Assembly: GCA_008711295.1 (NCBI GenBank)
Contig: VUYV01000040.1
Location: 5,669,933 to 5,733,932, forward strand
DNA length: 64,000 nucleotides
Source: Anarhynchus alexandrinus
Lineage: Eukaryota; Chordata; Aves; Charadriiformes; Charadriidae
Reading direction: 5' to 3'
The notes beneath the pieces are model-generated. The model made no database searches and was not told the DNA's origin. It saw only the letters and a list, made by a program, of their open reading frames with translations. Shown piece after piece: positions 36,226-48,566 of this stretch (position 1 is the first letter of the stretch; every line of letters begins with the position of its first letter). The position numbers were made by a program, and so were the translations under genes.

Positions 36226-37914
36226 CCATGTTAGGACATGCATAAGCTCAGGACCCAAGAAGCCAAATAACTCCTGAACACTACAAGCAAAAAAAGGGAC
36301 AGAGACACTAGTTTATGACGTTCTCATGTACATTATTCCTCACCTTGTTAGGTCTAATTTTAAGTTGCATAATTATGTAAAAATATCCCACCTTTCCCCT
36401 CTGCCTGTAGTGCAAACCCCAGAGCAGAGCAAAGCCAAGACTTGGAGTCCACCAAATCTACTATGATGTGCCTTTTGAAGAATAACATGGATAGTGCCCA
36501 GGAGCTGGAAGCAATTGTACAAGGCAGATCTTGTCGCCAGTGTAAGACCAAAAGCATTTCCCGCTGCACTGAAAGTTCAGGATCCTGAGGGAGAGAAGTT
36601 GAGACATCATACAATGCATTAGCTGAAAAGCGGGAGACCATGATTTGTAGGACAGTCCTTGCAGGGCAGACTAACCCAAGTTCTGCCATGTTTAGAGCTG
36701 TTGTGAGACAATATGCAATTTTTTTCTATCTGTCTTTATGCCTTCCTCAGTCAGACTGGACTGAAGAACTTGAATTCATGACTGAGTGGCCAGCGTGGCT
36801 TCTGGAGAAGTACACGAGCAGGACGTCAAAGCTGGATACGGCTGCAAAGGGGGGGCAGCTGCAGAGCTTCCCATGTCATCTTGTGACACCACCCATGTGC
36901 TGGATGGTGTTAATGGTGAGGAATGGCAAAAGCTCACTTAATCCCCACCAGTAAATCTGCTCCTGTAATGTTGCCAAGTCAAGGTCTGACGCCAAGTGCT
37001 TGCTGCAGCATTTCTGCCTTGTGCAGAAAGGTCCTTGGTGGGTCACAGCCCAGTTTGGCCTGCTCTCCTCCCATTTCTCCGCTGCATCTCAGGAATGGTC
37101 AGAAAAAGGTGCTTGCCTCGCGGTGCAGAGGCCATCCCCAGGCTTGATGGAGATGTGAAAACCCCCAGCACTGCAGGCAGGCCAAGGGATTTCCTTCCAA
37201 AGGCCCCTCCAGGCACTTTCCCGCCTGCCATCAGTAGAAGCATGGCGGAGCTTGCAGACACCCACCACTGCAGCAAGCCAGCACCGCACGCTAAGCACAT
37301 TTGACACGGTAACTTAAAAAAAAAAAAACCACAAATCATTTAAACAAGTGATGCTATGAACTTTAATGAGCCTCAGAGTCGCACTCAGTAGCCTTTTGTC
37401 TGTGACAGACGAAAAGGGGAGGTATTGGTGTGCAAGGCTTGGCAATCAGAAAATACTTTGTATTATGGGGAGCAAAGAGTAGAAGAAACACTGGCTGTGA
37501 GAGAAGTAAAATGTGGTGCTCGCCAAAAGGATGTAGGAAATGAGAGACCTAATGGAACAACTAATGCACCTGAAAATCACTAGATGAGAGGATGATTTCA
37601 AGGCAAATAATTAATTTTGAGCAGCACCTGCTGCACAAAAGACGCTCACAGCACTTGAAGCCAAATCATGGGCTGAACCTGCTTTTAAAAAAAACACAAT
37701 CTGGTCGAAGGTAAGAGCAGTTATAAATAACACCAGTAGCAGGAGAACCATATCAAACAGGATTTCGATCGTGCAGAGAGCAGCAGCAGTTGGTTGAACA
37801 GCTGAAAGGCAAAGAGGGCCAAAGACTGATGCTCAGTGACAGGGACTCGCTGGGGAAGCAAGGAGTCGTGTTATCTTTGGGGATTTAAGTAACCTGCAGT
37901 CTATGTCACGGTGG
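36226..37914. other. Unique sequence, no gene recognised
   Basis: Short overlapping frames only. An oligo-A run lies near 37316. Confidence 0.6.
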
Positions 37915-38042
37915 TTTTGTGTGTGACCTTGAAGAAGTCATCCAGTGTGTTCCATTGCCCTGACGTAAAATAGTCTTTATGAGAGTGTGTCTGTGAAGGT
38001 TTGTGGAGCACTTTGTGATGCTCGGATAGAAAGAGGCACTTG
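37915..38042 (-). mobile_element. MIR-type SINE remnant, antisense
   Basis: 'tgtgaccttgaagaagtcat', 'ttgccctgacgtaaaatagt' and 'tttgtggagcactttgtgat' match antisense MIR ('tgtgaccttgggcaagtcac', 'ctgtaaaatggg', 'taaagcactttgagatcct'). Confidence 0.75.
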
Positions 38043-38924
38043 CTTGTTGGGATTGAGAATTGGTTGGCATCTGAGAGCATTTATGACCATGTGTATTTAT
38101 AACCGCCCATCTGTAAGGAGAGCTGGAGCTTTCAGCAGCTCGGTCAGCAGTGGAAGAGCCCTGGGTGCAATGTGGCTCTTGTTGCTATCCCACCTTAGAA
38201 GCCAAACTAAAATCCAGTTGTTAATGAATACGGCTGTAACCCTCATACCCAAACCTGCAGCTGAGCTGCTGCAGTGACTGCCAACATGCACAGGCAAACA
38301 AGAAGTTTATCCTACAGTCCTATCTTTCTCCATGCTCCCTGTTCCTAAGGGTCTGATCCCTTATCTGAAAAACCTTCAGGGCTCTTTCTGGACCTGGCTT
38401 GTTTGTACCCCAAAATGTGTTCATTCCTTTGCCTCTGATTCTGCATGGCTTATTGGAGGTGTGGGCTGCCTGTGTGCAGACAACCATGGGTATCCACAGA
38501 GCTCCTGACAGACTCTTCTCAGCCACCACCAGAAGCCACCATCCTGTGTTGTAGGCATGGACAATCCCACCTCCACTCCACTCCTTGTCACCAAGTGCGG
38601 ATCTTCCCAGGGAACAGTTAAATGGGTCCCTGAGACAGCCCATAAATGAGGCACAGACCAGCCCCCAAGCAGCCCTAACACGTTTGTCTAGGGAGGACCA
38701 AACGTGAGTGGAAGGTTTGAGCTTGACCTTTATTCCTTTACCGTAGTGCCTCTGCACAGCTACTGCTCACCGCATTAGAGAGATGCCCGCTCTTGGTGTT
38801 ACCTCATTTTCTAATTGATCTGGATCCCAGATGCTGATATTCCCTATTTGTAGTTAATCCTCTTTGTTTATAGTCGGTGAAAGGCATGATGCGGTTGGAA
38901 TAAAATGCACTGGATTTTCTCCCG

Positions 38925-39050
38925 CGCAGAATGCTCTCACAGCGGTGGTATTCCCTGCCAGAGGAAGCAGCCCGGCAAACCTCGCGGCAGGGCATTACGG
39001 TAATCTAATCAGAAGGAGATAAGAGACTGGATGAGCTTTGCAGTCTCTGA
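38925..39050 (+). mobile_element. Possible ancient LINE tail, sense
   Basis: 'cggtggtattccctgccaga' and 'ggaagcagcccggcaaacct' resemble the place in old LINE tails where 'gtggaactccctgccacagg' occurs, followed by 'actggatgagctttgcagtc'. This is a weak match. Confidence 0.3.
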
Positions 39051-39549
39051 TATGGATAAACACCAGACCAAAGCTTGTCAGCATTCGCGAGAGAATAAAC
39101 CGAAGCGTTCAGATAGCAACAAAAATGATCATCCAAACGACGAGGACTATTGGAACGAGGTATAATTGGCGACTCATACTTTAAAAGCAAAACCAAACTC
39201 ATTTCATCCATGTCTCTGTACTTACCCGCTTCCTCTGGCAAGAGAAAAGAAGCTTGAGTTCGATTAGCTGACTTGACTGCACACAACTCTGAGCTGAGAG
39301 AACGCTTCTCAGGGACTAATTTATTCCACAAATATAACATATTTTTCTGCTCACAGAATACCCACAAACACATTGCAGTTTCCTTACATATTTTTCTTTG
39401 AATTTTTTTGGCACGTTTTCATGAATTGTTTGCAAGTTCACTGTTTGCCGTATTTAATGCCTGGAATCCGAGCGGTTGGTTAGTGGCAGTTGGTCACGTA
39501 CATCACATGCTATTATTTCTGCTGGTCTCGGGCCGAGACTGTCCTTCAT

Positions 39550-39630
39550 TGGGTCTGATTCAATGTCCTTTGATGTCAATGAGAGTCTCTCTCTTTGACT
39601 TCAGTGCACTTGGGTCCAGCCCTTTGTTAG
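39550..39630. repeat. Probable ancient repeat with 'gaagtcaatgggag'-type core
   Basis: 'gggtctgattcaatgtcctt', 'tgatgtcaatgagagtctct' and 'ctttgacttcagtgcacttg' show the partly self-complementary core seen in an old dispersed amniote repeat ('attgaagtcaatgggagtct', 'attgacttcaatgggctttg'). Confidence 0.4.
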
Positions 39631-40957
39631 GGAAGGAACTGGAAGAAGACACTGGACTTTAAGTCTCTCAAGCTGGGCTGATTTATTTGGGAACTCAGCA
39701 AACATTCATTTTTCCCATGCAGGCCTTTCTCAGCTCCGCTCCTAAGAAAAACTGAAGTTTTCAAACATCTGCTGAATCCAACATTTTATTTCCTTGCAAC
39801 TTGCGTAGTTATTCAGACCAGTGAAAAATGGGCATAAAATGGTGCCCTGCTGAACTTCACACTTCCCACCCATGCATTCAGCAAACATCAGAAGAGTGAA
39901 GGATGAAGCTGATCACTGGAACGCAGGGCTTGCCTTTAATTTAATTTCAGTGCTGTAAAACGAAAGTCCTGCCTGCACCTCACCCCATGGAAGTCCACAA
40001 TTTAGAAGTTCAAAACACTTCTTTCTCACCAGGAGGTACAAAAGTCCCCCAAATGCCCCCATTTCTTCCTGACTATCTCCCCAGGCTTATGGGCACCTGC
40101 CTCCAGGCACCTCCAAACCCATGTCCTACCAGCACCAGCTGATGAGCTGCCGCAGGAGGACTGTGGGAAGAAGCTGGCAAGCCCGCGTTAAGTTGAGGTG
40201 CTTATTTTGATCTCTATTACTTGTGGTGCCATGAGGAAGCAGAAGAACCAGAAAGACTGACACTGACATTTCTCTTTTCCTACTCCTCTAGGGCAGTGCT
40301 GTGCTGGCAGCTCATTTAACTTTAAGACTGTCTGCATGTGAAAATACAAATTGTCTTCTCTTCAAAATCTGGTTTAAAAATAGCACGATTTGAGGAGTAT
40401 ATAAATAAGTAATCATTTGCAACACAATATTAGAGCTCCCTTCTTTAATTAAATGGTTGCTTGATGCATTTCAAAGCTCTGTTCCGACTCGGTCTTCCTG
40501 CATCTCTGTGCTTCTCCTGTTATGAACAAAGCTCGGCTAACTGCACCATGAATTTTAAAGCAAACTAGATGGCGCAGAGTAATAGGGCTATTAATATCCT
40601 AATTGCTGAGCTGCGCTTGGGACTAGCCCATTCTCGCGCAGACACGGGAAGAAATAACGTCTCAGATATGCTGTTCAGCAGGAATGGCTTCAGTGGCCAT
40701 CGCTGCCTCCATTCGACATCTGGCTTACAGGAGAACACAGAGAAAAAATTCTAGGGCGAGGGTACAGATATTTTTCCTCTCAACCCACATAGCATTTGCT
40801 AGACACAGCCAGGAATGTAATCCTGACTATTCAGACCAACCCCTCTTCTGGTCCTGAATGCCGCTGGAGGGTGAGTAGAAAGGCCATGCGTTTCCCTTTG
40901 TTGAAGTGCATTCTTCCTCTAATCCCTGGATTGGGTCAGGCTTTTTTTTTAGTATCA

Positions 40958-41215
40958 CAGAAGTGGGGAATGGAAAAGACACATGACATGAGGCCAGCAG
41001 TTCACCCCATCCCCGAGAAGGGTTATTGACTCTGTTTCATTTATTGATGGTGTTTCATCTGCTAGGGCTCTATCTTGTCCAGTTTTAAAATTTTGGAGTC
41101 ACACAGCTTTTGCTCTTCTCCTGGGGTGCTATGAGAAAGTATAAATTCCACTCTTAAAAAATGCTCCCTGATTTCAAGGCCTATAGCTTCCCTTTCTTAA
41201 TTTCACTTGACTACT
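40958..41215 (-). mobile_element. Ancient CR1-like LINE 3' end, antisense
   Basis: The + strand pattern 'cttgtccagttttaaaattt', 'atgctccctgatttcaaggc' and 'ccctttcttaatttcacttg' resembles the antisense 3' end of old amniote CR1-like elements (consensus like 'gtctagttttaaatgtc' then 'ttttccctgatatccagcct'). It is strongly diverged. Confidence 0.55.
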
Positions 41216-44014
41216 CACGCTGTCCACTTAAAGCATATCAAATGCTTTCCTTGGAGTTTTAGGGGACCATCGGCAACCGTTTAGCTCCTCTGTACACATT
41301 CAGCAGTTCTTTTTTCCTTGCAGGTCCTTGTCACACTAGGAGTCAGATTTCCCCAGCACGTCACTCTTCACTTCTCTTGCAGGCTTGTAAGCAGCTGCCA
41401 AACAACCAGAAGCAGAGCACTTCCCCCCCACCCCCGAATGACATGAGGGGAAGGACAGGAGGTCCTAGCTAGAGGAGTACAAGGAAATTCACAGCTTTTG
41501 CCTTCAGCTGGTTTGCTTACACACTTGCTTTTTGGGAGGGAGAAAAGGAGAGTAATTTATGCTCAAAGATGGCCATTTTTCCTCTGACATGCATGGACCT
41601 AAAACTTCCCTGGAGCCTTTGCCCAAAAGGTACTTTAAACTGGGTGTGACATGGTCTTGGGTCCACACAATGGTATTAAAGGCAAATTTGGTGTCCAGAC
41701 CAGCCCTGGGTGGACATAGATATTTACATGGTGGAGCTGGAGATGAGACACACTTCATGGGAGCTTGCTCAATGCAGTGTCTAACTTGCTATGGGATGGT
41801 ATACAGAAAGGTACAACCTACTAAGTCCTTTGCTGGCTCTCCCTCTTCATTGCTCCAGTTTCATCGAGGAGATGGTTTCTCCTTCTCCGCAACCTGAGGC
41901 CAATGCCCACCAACCAGACAGATGCTGCTACAGCTCTAAACAAATAGCCACCACTTCAGCTTCAAAGGGATGTACTGGTCCTCACCCTGCACATTCCCCC
42001 AGAGGCTGGCACGGTGGCATTTGGTCAAAGCTTGTATGGGACCAGCCCCATGCAAGATGTGTTGCACGCATGATCCCACCACAATCCCATAAGAGGCTTT
42101 GGGGGTCAGCAGTTGGTCTGCTTCGGGAGCTCCTGAAAGGCCAAGTTAGTGAGGCCTGTGTCAAGATTTGCTCAGATACCCCGCAGAGATGAGCTGCTTC
42201 TAAATCCTATGTTTAAATCCACTCTGAATTTACAGATGACTGTTTTGAGTTGCCAGGCACCTTCTTTTTGTCCTCTAAAATCTGACCGCTGCATTAAGAT
42301 GATGCTCACACATTGTACAAGTGTGCTGCTGCTCCCTTTCACATATTTTCTTTTGAATTCCTCCTAAATATGCAGTGATATTCAATAGAAGAGCTGATGT
42401 TCAGAGTAAATATAGCTGTACATTTCTAAGTACACCTCATAAAGCTATCTTGCGTTCTTTGTAATCTCACCCAATTTGCTTGGCTGCTTTTGCTGTTATA
42501 AACGCGAATCTGCCTGATGCCAAGTTCAGGTGATGAACAAGCATTGGATAGAAAGCTGCTGTGAGAGGGGGATCGTGCAGAACTGTTTGTATATTTTCTC
42601 CAGCTCTTCTGGGCTTGGGAGTGGAGGAGTAACTGACCAGGCTGGAGCGATGTAGCATCAAAGCACACCATGGGGCTATGTCAGGGCTGGGAAGGAGCTC
42701 AGGCACAGAAGAGATGCAGCTTGGGAAAGGAAATTTTTAGATGAAAAAATGAGACGGATTAATCTGAAAGCAATTTTTTCAGTTAAAAAAAGGAAGCAGA
42801 GATACCACCTCACTCACTTTGCTCCTTATTTTCAAGCACTTGGAGTGGAGTAACTTCACAGGAATGTTTTCAACATCCAGAAGCGGTTCTTCTCGATTAC
42901 ACAGGGTCTTCTGTTGAGTTCCTTGAGGCTTGCGTGGTAACAGCATTATTCAGAATAACTATGGTCCGTCTTTTATCAATTAGGAGAACAATGGCAGAAT
43001 CATCTTTCACTAATCCTTAATCCTCCCCACAGCTGATTGAGATCCCCATTCAGAGAATCTTTGTTTTATTTACGTGTTTGTTGGGATGGCAGCTGTGGGA
43101 TTGGATCAAATAGCTTTCAGATTCTGGGACATTTTGGAGGGAGTAAATGACGGACTTAAAAAAATAAAGTTTAGGGAACAGTGCAAGAAAAGTTCTATTT
43201 AAAGTCAGAAATTTTATAATTACTGTAATTATGAGATATAAATGAGGTATCAGCCATGCTCCACATGTGCATCACTACATGGACCTCGTGGGATTTATTC
43301 CCCTTCACAGCAGACCAAAGTGTGGCCAGCTGATCGTTAAGCCTATGTCCAAAGCTGGCAATGGGAGTTTTGTCATTGCCACCTTTGGTTTCCGGAACGG
43401 GGGTAAGGATTTTGTCTGACTGTCCTACAGAAAGCAGGATCATGCAAGCATTGAAATCTGCAGGCACTTCTTAATAGGACAGATGGGGTTTAGATACAAC
43501 TCTTGGAGCCACTTGCCAACTTTCAGTTTCTCTCCTGTTGCAGGTCGCTGTCTCTGCCGTGCCATGTCACGCCAAAGTGGTATTTGACATTCTGGCTGAG
43601 CGCCATCCCCAAGATTGATGATCATCATTGCATACAGACTGAGTAAGGAGGAGCAAAGATGATTCCTGAGTGCCTTTTGGAACAGCCATCTTCCTTTACT
43701 GGTCATAACCAATTCTTCAGGTTGGCTGCTTTGGAAACAATGTCATCAAAGAAGATGGTTCTGGCATTGCCCCTCAGCAGCTCTTTCAGAGTTTGCTCAT
43801 AGAGGCTCTCTTCAGCTATTCTTTTCCACCCTGACTGTTTTTCCAGACAGATCCCTACTGAGCCGATGTAGTCACACAGTAAACATTGCTAGAAGCAGGC
43901 CAACATATGGTATCACTTAGGTACAGAGCAGTCCCAGCACCATCGTAATGGTATTTCAGTATCTCTGGTTCCACTTCTAACCCCAATCAGTCAGTTCATT
44001 TGTGCGCAAAATGA

Positions 44015-44034
44015 GGGGGGGGAGGGAGGGGGGG
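44015..44034 (+). other. G-quadruplex-type G tract
   Basis: Twenty bases of G8-A-G3-A-G7, meeting the usual four-G-run pattern on the + strand. No gene is attached to it. Confidence 0.7.
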
Positions 44035-46558
44035 AAAGGTGTTAAAGAAACTTTTAAAACCCATGGAAAGACTTTTCATTTGATACCATGCTTCGTGTCT
44101 TCAAGAGGAAGAGGTCAGGAGAACAACGCCCAACGAGCAGTTGGCTCTGTAGTCATCCGATTGTGCTGCTACAGGCTAGGTCAGTGAGATGTTAAATAAA
44201 AAAAGCTTTAAAGTCTTCAAAATTAGACTAGTATACAACCTTATCCAGCTTTGCTGACCTAATACAAGAAATGCAAGGCACTGTAGATACAAACAAATCC
44301 GGCAAACATGAGCCACTGAGACCTAACGGAAAACCATGAGTCCCACTGCAACTGCCTCTCAGTGTTTCAAGCAGCAGCTGAAGGTAGGAGTGCAGGCAAC
44401 ACAGAAGGAATTGGATATGTAAAGGGGAAGGAAATTTTGGTGTTCGGCAAGAGTGGACTACTTGGGACCTCGTCAAGCCATTTCATCTCCCTTCACCTGC
44501 AGGACTGGAGCTGTGTAACGTTACTGAAGACTGCACAGGGAATCCAGATGTTTGGCGAAGGAAATTGATGGAAAGCCTCCCAGAAAATGACGGGAGTCTC
44601 TTGTCATGAGGAACACCTGGGTCTGTAGCAGCACAAGCCAGGTCAGAGGCAATGGGTTGCGGAGTGCCCGCACCAGCGTGGGGTGGCAGGGCAGGAGCGA
44701 TGAAGGGGAAGGTGAGTGTTATTTTGCCTCATGAGTGAGGAGTGAGGAGCATTACTGTGTTTGGTGACCCTGTGCAAACCAGCTCTCTGTCTGCCAAGTT
44801 GCTTTTACCTAGCATGTGGCACCTGACGACTCGAGCTATCCATAAACCTTCAGTGGACTCCTGGCAAAACATGGCTCTAAGCGATGGGGAAGTTTGAGGA
44901 AGCAGGTCAGATGAAAATGTGAAGTCCCAGCTCTCAGGCTGACGCTGCTACGCAGAAGGGGGTTTGGGGCCATGGGGGAAGGGGAGCAGAGGGGTTACAG
45001 TTGGGTTCAGTTCCAGCTGAATCCTTAATGCACACACAGACTGCAGCAGCTCCTTCCCCTCTCCGCAGTGGGCTGTGAAGCCAAGGTGAGGCAGGTTGGC
45101 TTCGTTTATGACAGCATTAGACACCGTCCCTCACCAAAATGAGGAGATGGGAATTGTGTAATAACATACGAGATGCACCGCACAGAAAGGAGGACGTGCC
45201 TGAGACAAGCAGAAAAGAATCAAAAGATTGTTCTTGAAATTTAATAGTCCAGATGGGTACCTGTGGGCAGAAAATCCTTTGGAAAGTCTTTTTTCAGAAA
45301 ATCAGTTTCCTTCAACAGGAAATCTAAAGGTACTCAAGGAGCTCAGCAACGTGGTGTTCACATGTGCGCCAGCACACACTCGCAGAGGCATCACACAACA
45401 GATTTTCAGTTGTGGGTAATGAAAGCTGTAGAAGTGCATCTATATTTGGAGCCATAAATGAGACACCTCACAACTACTGAGCAGTACAGACTCCTTTCCT
45501 GCAGATTAAGCCACTTGTCTGCTTTAGGAGCATCAGCTTCCGACACCCACAATTAAACTGTGAAGTTTCTAAGGTTTGTTAGACACCCTTACACAGGGAG
45601 GCCAACACAGCAGAATTCAGCAGGCCACCTCCTCTATAACAAGATTATCACTAATGAGAATGTGTTATCCTGCATTTTTCCAAATCAATTATCATCTTGC
45701 TCTTTTATGGGTCCCTAGCTTGAAGCAACTTGAAGTAATTGCAGTCTTCCAAAGACAGTTGTTCAACACCTTCTGAAAAAAATTAAGCTCGTTTTGAAAG
45801 CACCTTCTGTCAGACAACTAAAAATGGAGGCATTCTGAAAATTTTGCCTGTATTAAGGGAATGATCTGGTCTGTATTCTCACTGGAATGTCCTTGCATTG
45901 ACTCAGTCCTCAAGCAATGAGAGGTGCTGGGGCTGGCAAGTGGTTGCTTAAACACAAATAAGAGAGACATGGTGATCTCAAATAAGATATGAATATTGTA
46001 GGTTGGCCTTTTACTGAGATGTTTACTGTACAGATTTTATTTTTTTTTTTCACTTCAGGCCTTAATGAATAAAATCAGCTCTCGAAGGCTTTTAAGAGAC
46101 AACAGTGTCCTTACCACCTGAAGGGCTACTGGGGACTCTGGTGGAAGCTCAGTTCAAGTAGAAAAACAACTGCTGTGGACCCACTGAGGGAAAAACAAAT
46201 GGACTCCAGCAGCTCATGGAGGCGCCTGAAGTTAGTCCTGCCTGAGCCATCTTCAGGAGGGTACAACAGACAGTGTGGCCTGGTTTTGCAGACCTTTTTT
46301 TCTCTAAAAGCTCTGTTCCCGCAGTAGTAAAAAGAAGTGCTGAGGTTGTCACTTTGTTCGTTAGTACACAGATTCACAAAAGGAAGGAAGAGAAGGTAGC
46401 AAAGCCACTTGGGCACTCCCAGTAACCCTGGGACGGTGGTACTGGAATCCCCGCGTGGACAACTGCCATGATACCCCCCCAGAGGCAGTGAAGGCAGGAG
46501 GCTTCATACCCGAGTGCAGGTACCAGAGGCAGCAGAAGGGAGACGGCCCTGGGCTGCA

Positions 46559-46575
46559 AAAAAAAAAAAAAAAAN
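46559..46575. repeat. Poly-A run ending in an N
   Basis: About 16 A residues ending in a single N at 46575. Same pattern as at 31150. Confidence 0.9.
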
Positions 46576-46734
46576 TTTTAAGAAGCAGTGCTATTTCTGT
46601 ATTGCACAGGAGATGCACAAGTCATGCTGGGCCTTCTGTGACTGCCATGCGTGTGTTGAGACTAGTGTTTCAGGAGAGGGCAAGAGGCAGTCCCAGGACT
46701 ATGGGAACCCTTCTACTTATAGCTATGAATCAAT

Positions 46735-47060
46735 TTTAATTAGCCCTGGAAATGAGCCTCTCTGGCTCTTTGTTCTCTGAAATTGTGATTTTCAGATGCA
46801 GGCTTCTCAATTAGCAGCTAATTATGATGGTCTTGCCTCCTTGCAGCTAGAGGGGGTATAAAAAAACACAGCCCCTGACAGCTGTTGGAGATTTGCCTTC
46901 AGCTTGAGCAGCAGAATTATTGATATTGATTTCAAGGGTCTTTGGCTCTTGTCCGTAAATCCCTCACAGACCTGAAACAAAGTTATTTGTGGCGCTATTG
47001 AGAATTATTTGATGCTGTGAGCTCTGGAAAATACATCACATTTCCAATCCTCACCAAACA
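46735..47060. promoter_or_regulatory. Candidate conserved non-coding element
   Basis: Repeat-free text dense in developmental-type motifs: 'ctcaattagcagctaattat' (homeodomain-like TAATT), 'gacagctgttgg' (E-box) and a TATA-like 'gggtataaaaaaacac' at 46855-46870. Conservation cannot be judged from one genome, so this is a pointer only. Confidence 0.2.
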
Positions 47061-47105
47061 TAGTGAAAGTGAATATAGACAAGCTGTGAGTCAAATAGTC
47101 TGTCC

Positions 47106-47150
47106 CTCCTCTCCTCTCCTCTCCTCTCCTCTCCTCTCCTCTCCTCTTCC
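47106..47150. repeat. (CTCCT)9 microsatellite
   Basis: About nine uninterrupted CTCCT units. Homopyrimidine on the + strand. Confidence 0.97.
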
Positions 47151-47574
47151 TTCGCAGTGAACAAGAAATTCAGATGTAAACCCCAGCACGTTTTGAGGAA
47201 TATATGGGCATTCCCAGGCTGTGTTTTGCTAAGACCAACCTTTCTCTGAAACCGTCATTGGACAATGATGCTCATATATCTAAGTACCGTTAACCTAGAT
47301 CCAGATCTACTATCCTTTATGCCCCCAGCTAGCCATTTCCCCATAGGCCAGCTCCAGTTTTGTAGACTATTGCAAGCCTACCAAAGAACCTTTTTACCCC
47401 TGTGATAGGTAGATTTGGCTCTGGAGTCACAGGCAGGGCAGACGGGATGGGGAGGAGATGTGGTTCATAAGAGTATCAGACTTGCGCTACGGGGTGAGCC
47501 CAATGTCCCACCTCACCCCATATCCTGCCTCTGCTGATGGTGGTAGGACATGCTGCATAGGGAGTTTAGTGAGT

Positions 47575-47800
47575 ACAACCCTGCTTATTGCCTTTAGGGT
47601 CTCTTTACAGACCTGTTGTCCATCAATTTATCTAACCACTTCTTGAACTAGCTGGTGGTACCTGTACCCATAGCATCCCGCAGGACTAAATTCCAGAAGT
47701 TCACTACTCATTGTGTAAGAAATAGGCTTTCTTTCATCTGTTTTAAGATCACCTCCTAGTTCAATCATCATTTCTCCAGCATTGCCCCTCCCTTTCAAGC
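47575..47800 (-). mobile_element. Ancient CR1/L2-like LINE 3' end, antisense
   Basis: 'catcaatttatctaaccact', 'gactaaattccagaagttca' and 'tgtgtaagaaataggctttc' match the old amniote LINE tail pattern 'aatctatctaatccctt', 'gagttccacaggttga' and 'tgtgaagaaatacttcc'. No coding frame is preserved. Confidence 0.6.
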
Positions 47801-48386
47801 TGCGTACAGTTCCTTCTGCACGCAGGGAGAGAAAATGGATTGTTTGTTCTTTAATCTATCTGTCTGTACTAGGGTCTGTCTGGACAAAATATATCTGCTG
47901 AGGGACGTGACAGAGTCGTACCAGCATCACAATTTTCAGCTACTCGTAGATGTACAGTTGTTCTCAGATAACTGGAAATACAGTCTGTTCAGCAGTTCTC
48001 ACGTTCTTCTTGTTTGACGGTTTCACTTCAGATCTCCAAGGAGCAGTTATTGTTTGATATTTCCTTGGTAATACGTGAGGGGGATTAGCAGTGCTGGAAG
48101 GACTCTGCGAGAGTACTGTTTCAAGATAAAATTTCTTTGCAGTAAAACTAGAGATAAGACAACCCCCAGCTCAAGTCAGCCACAGACTTTCCCCCACTGC
48201 AGATTCACATCTGGATATGAACTTCATGCAGATGCTAATTACTTCCGTGCTGCAGTAGACAGACTCCCCAGACCCAGACTAAATTTCAGCTCTGACTAAA
48301 TCACACATTCTCAATTTAGAGCGTGTATCTGGGAAAGAAAGGAAGGCTTACACTGCATAGGTACATCATAGTATCTCCTTCCACAT

Positions 48387-48518
48387 GAAGAGAAAAGAGA
48401 AGAGAAGAGAAGAGAAGAGAAGAGAAGAGAAGAGAAGAGAAGAGAAGAGAAGAGAAGAGAAGAGAAGAGAAGAGAAGAGAAGAGAAGAGAAGAGAAGAGA
48501 AGAGAAGAGAAGAGAGAA
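48387..48518. repeat. (AAGAG)n homopurine microsatellite, 132 bp
   Basis: About 25 AAGAG units, all purine on the + strand for 132 bp, running straight into the 3' end of an antisense CR1 fragment at 48516. Such length should make it variable between individuals. Confidence 0.97.
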
Positions 48519-48566
48519 TATTTTCGGTTGGAAGGCACCTACAATGATCATCTAGTCCAACTGCAC
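48516..48566 (-). mobile_element. CR1 3' end fragment fused to (AAGAG)n
   Basis: The + strand reads 'attttcggttggaaggcacc' followed by 'gatcatctagtccaactgc', a CR1 3' terminus in antisense. The homopurine microsatellite to its left lies where the element's 3' tail would be. Confidence 0.7.

Larger units (their letters stand above)
38043..40957. other. Unique sequence, no gene recognised
   Basis: Apart from the two weak old repeats listed (38925 and 39550), no element is recognised. Confidence 0.55.
41216..47105. other. Unique sequence, no gene recognised
   Basis: Holds the G tract at 44015, the poly-A/N at 46559-46575 and the candidate non-coding element at 46735. No transposon is recognised over most of this 5.9 kb. 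Confidence 0.55.

Noticed and set aside
27760..40592. 21-bp near match between 27760-27780 and 40572-40592 (19 of 21 identical, containing 'cagagtaatagg')
   Set aside because: A match of this quality is expected about once or twice by chance in 64 kb when both strands are compared, and it does not extend on either side.
48311..48551. Low-complexity frames of repeated Leu-Phe-Ser on the minus strand
   Set aside because: They are translations of the (AAGAG)n microsatellite, not genes.
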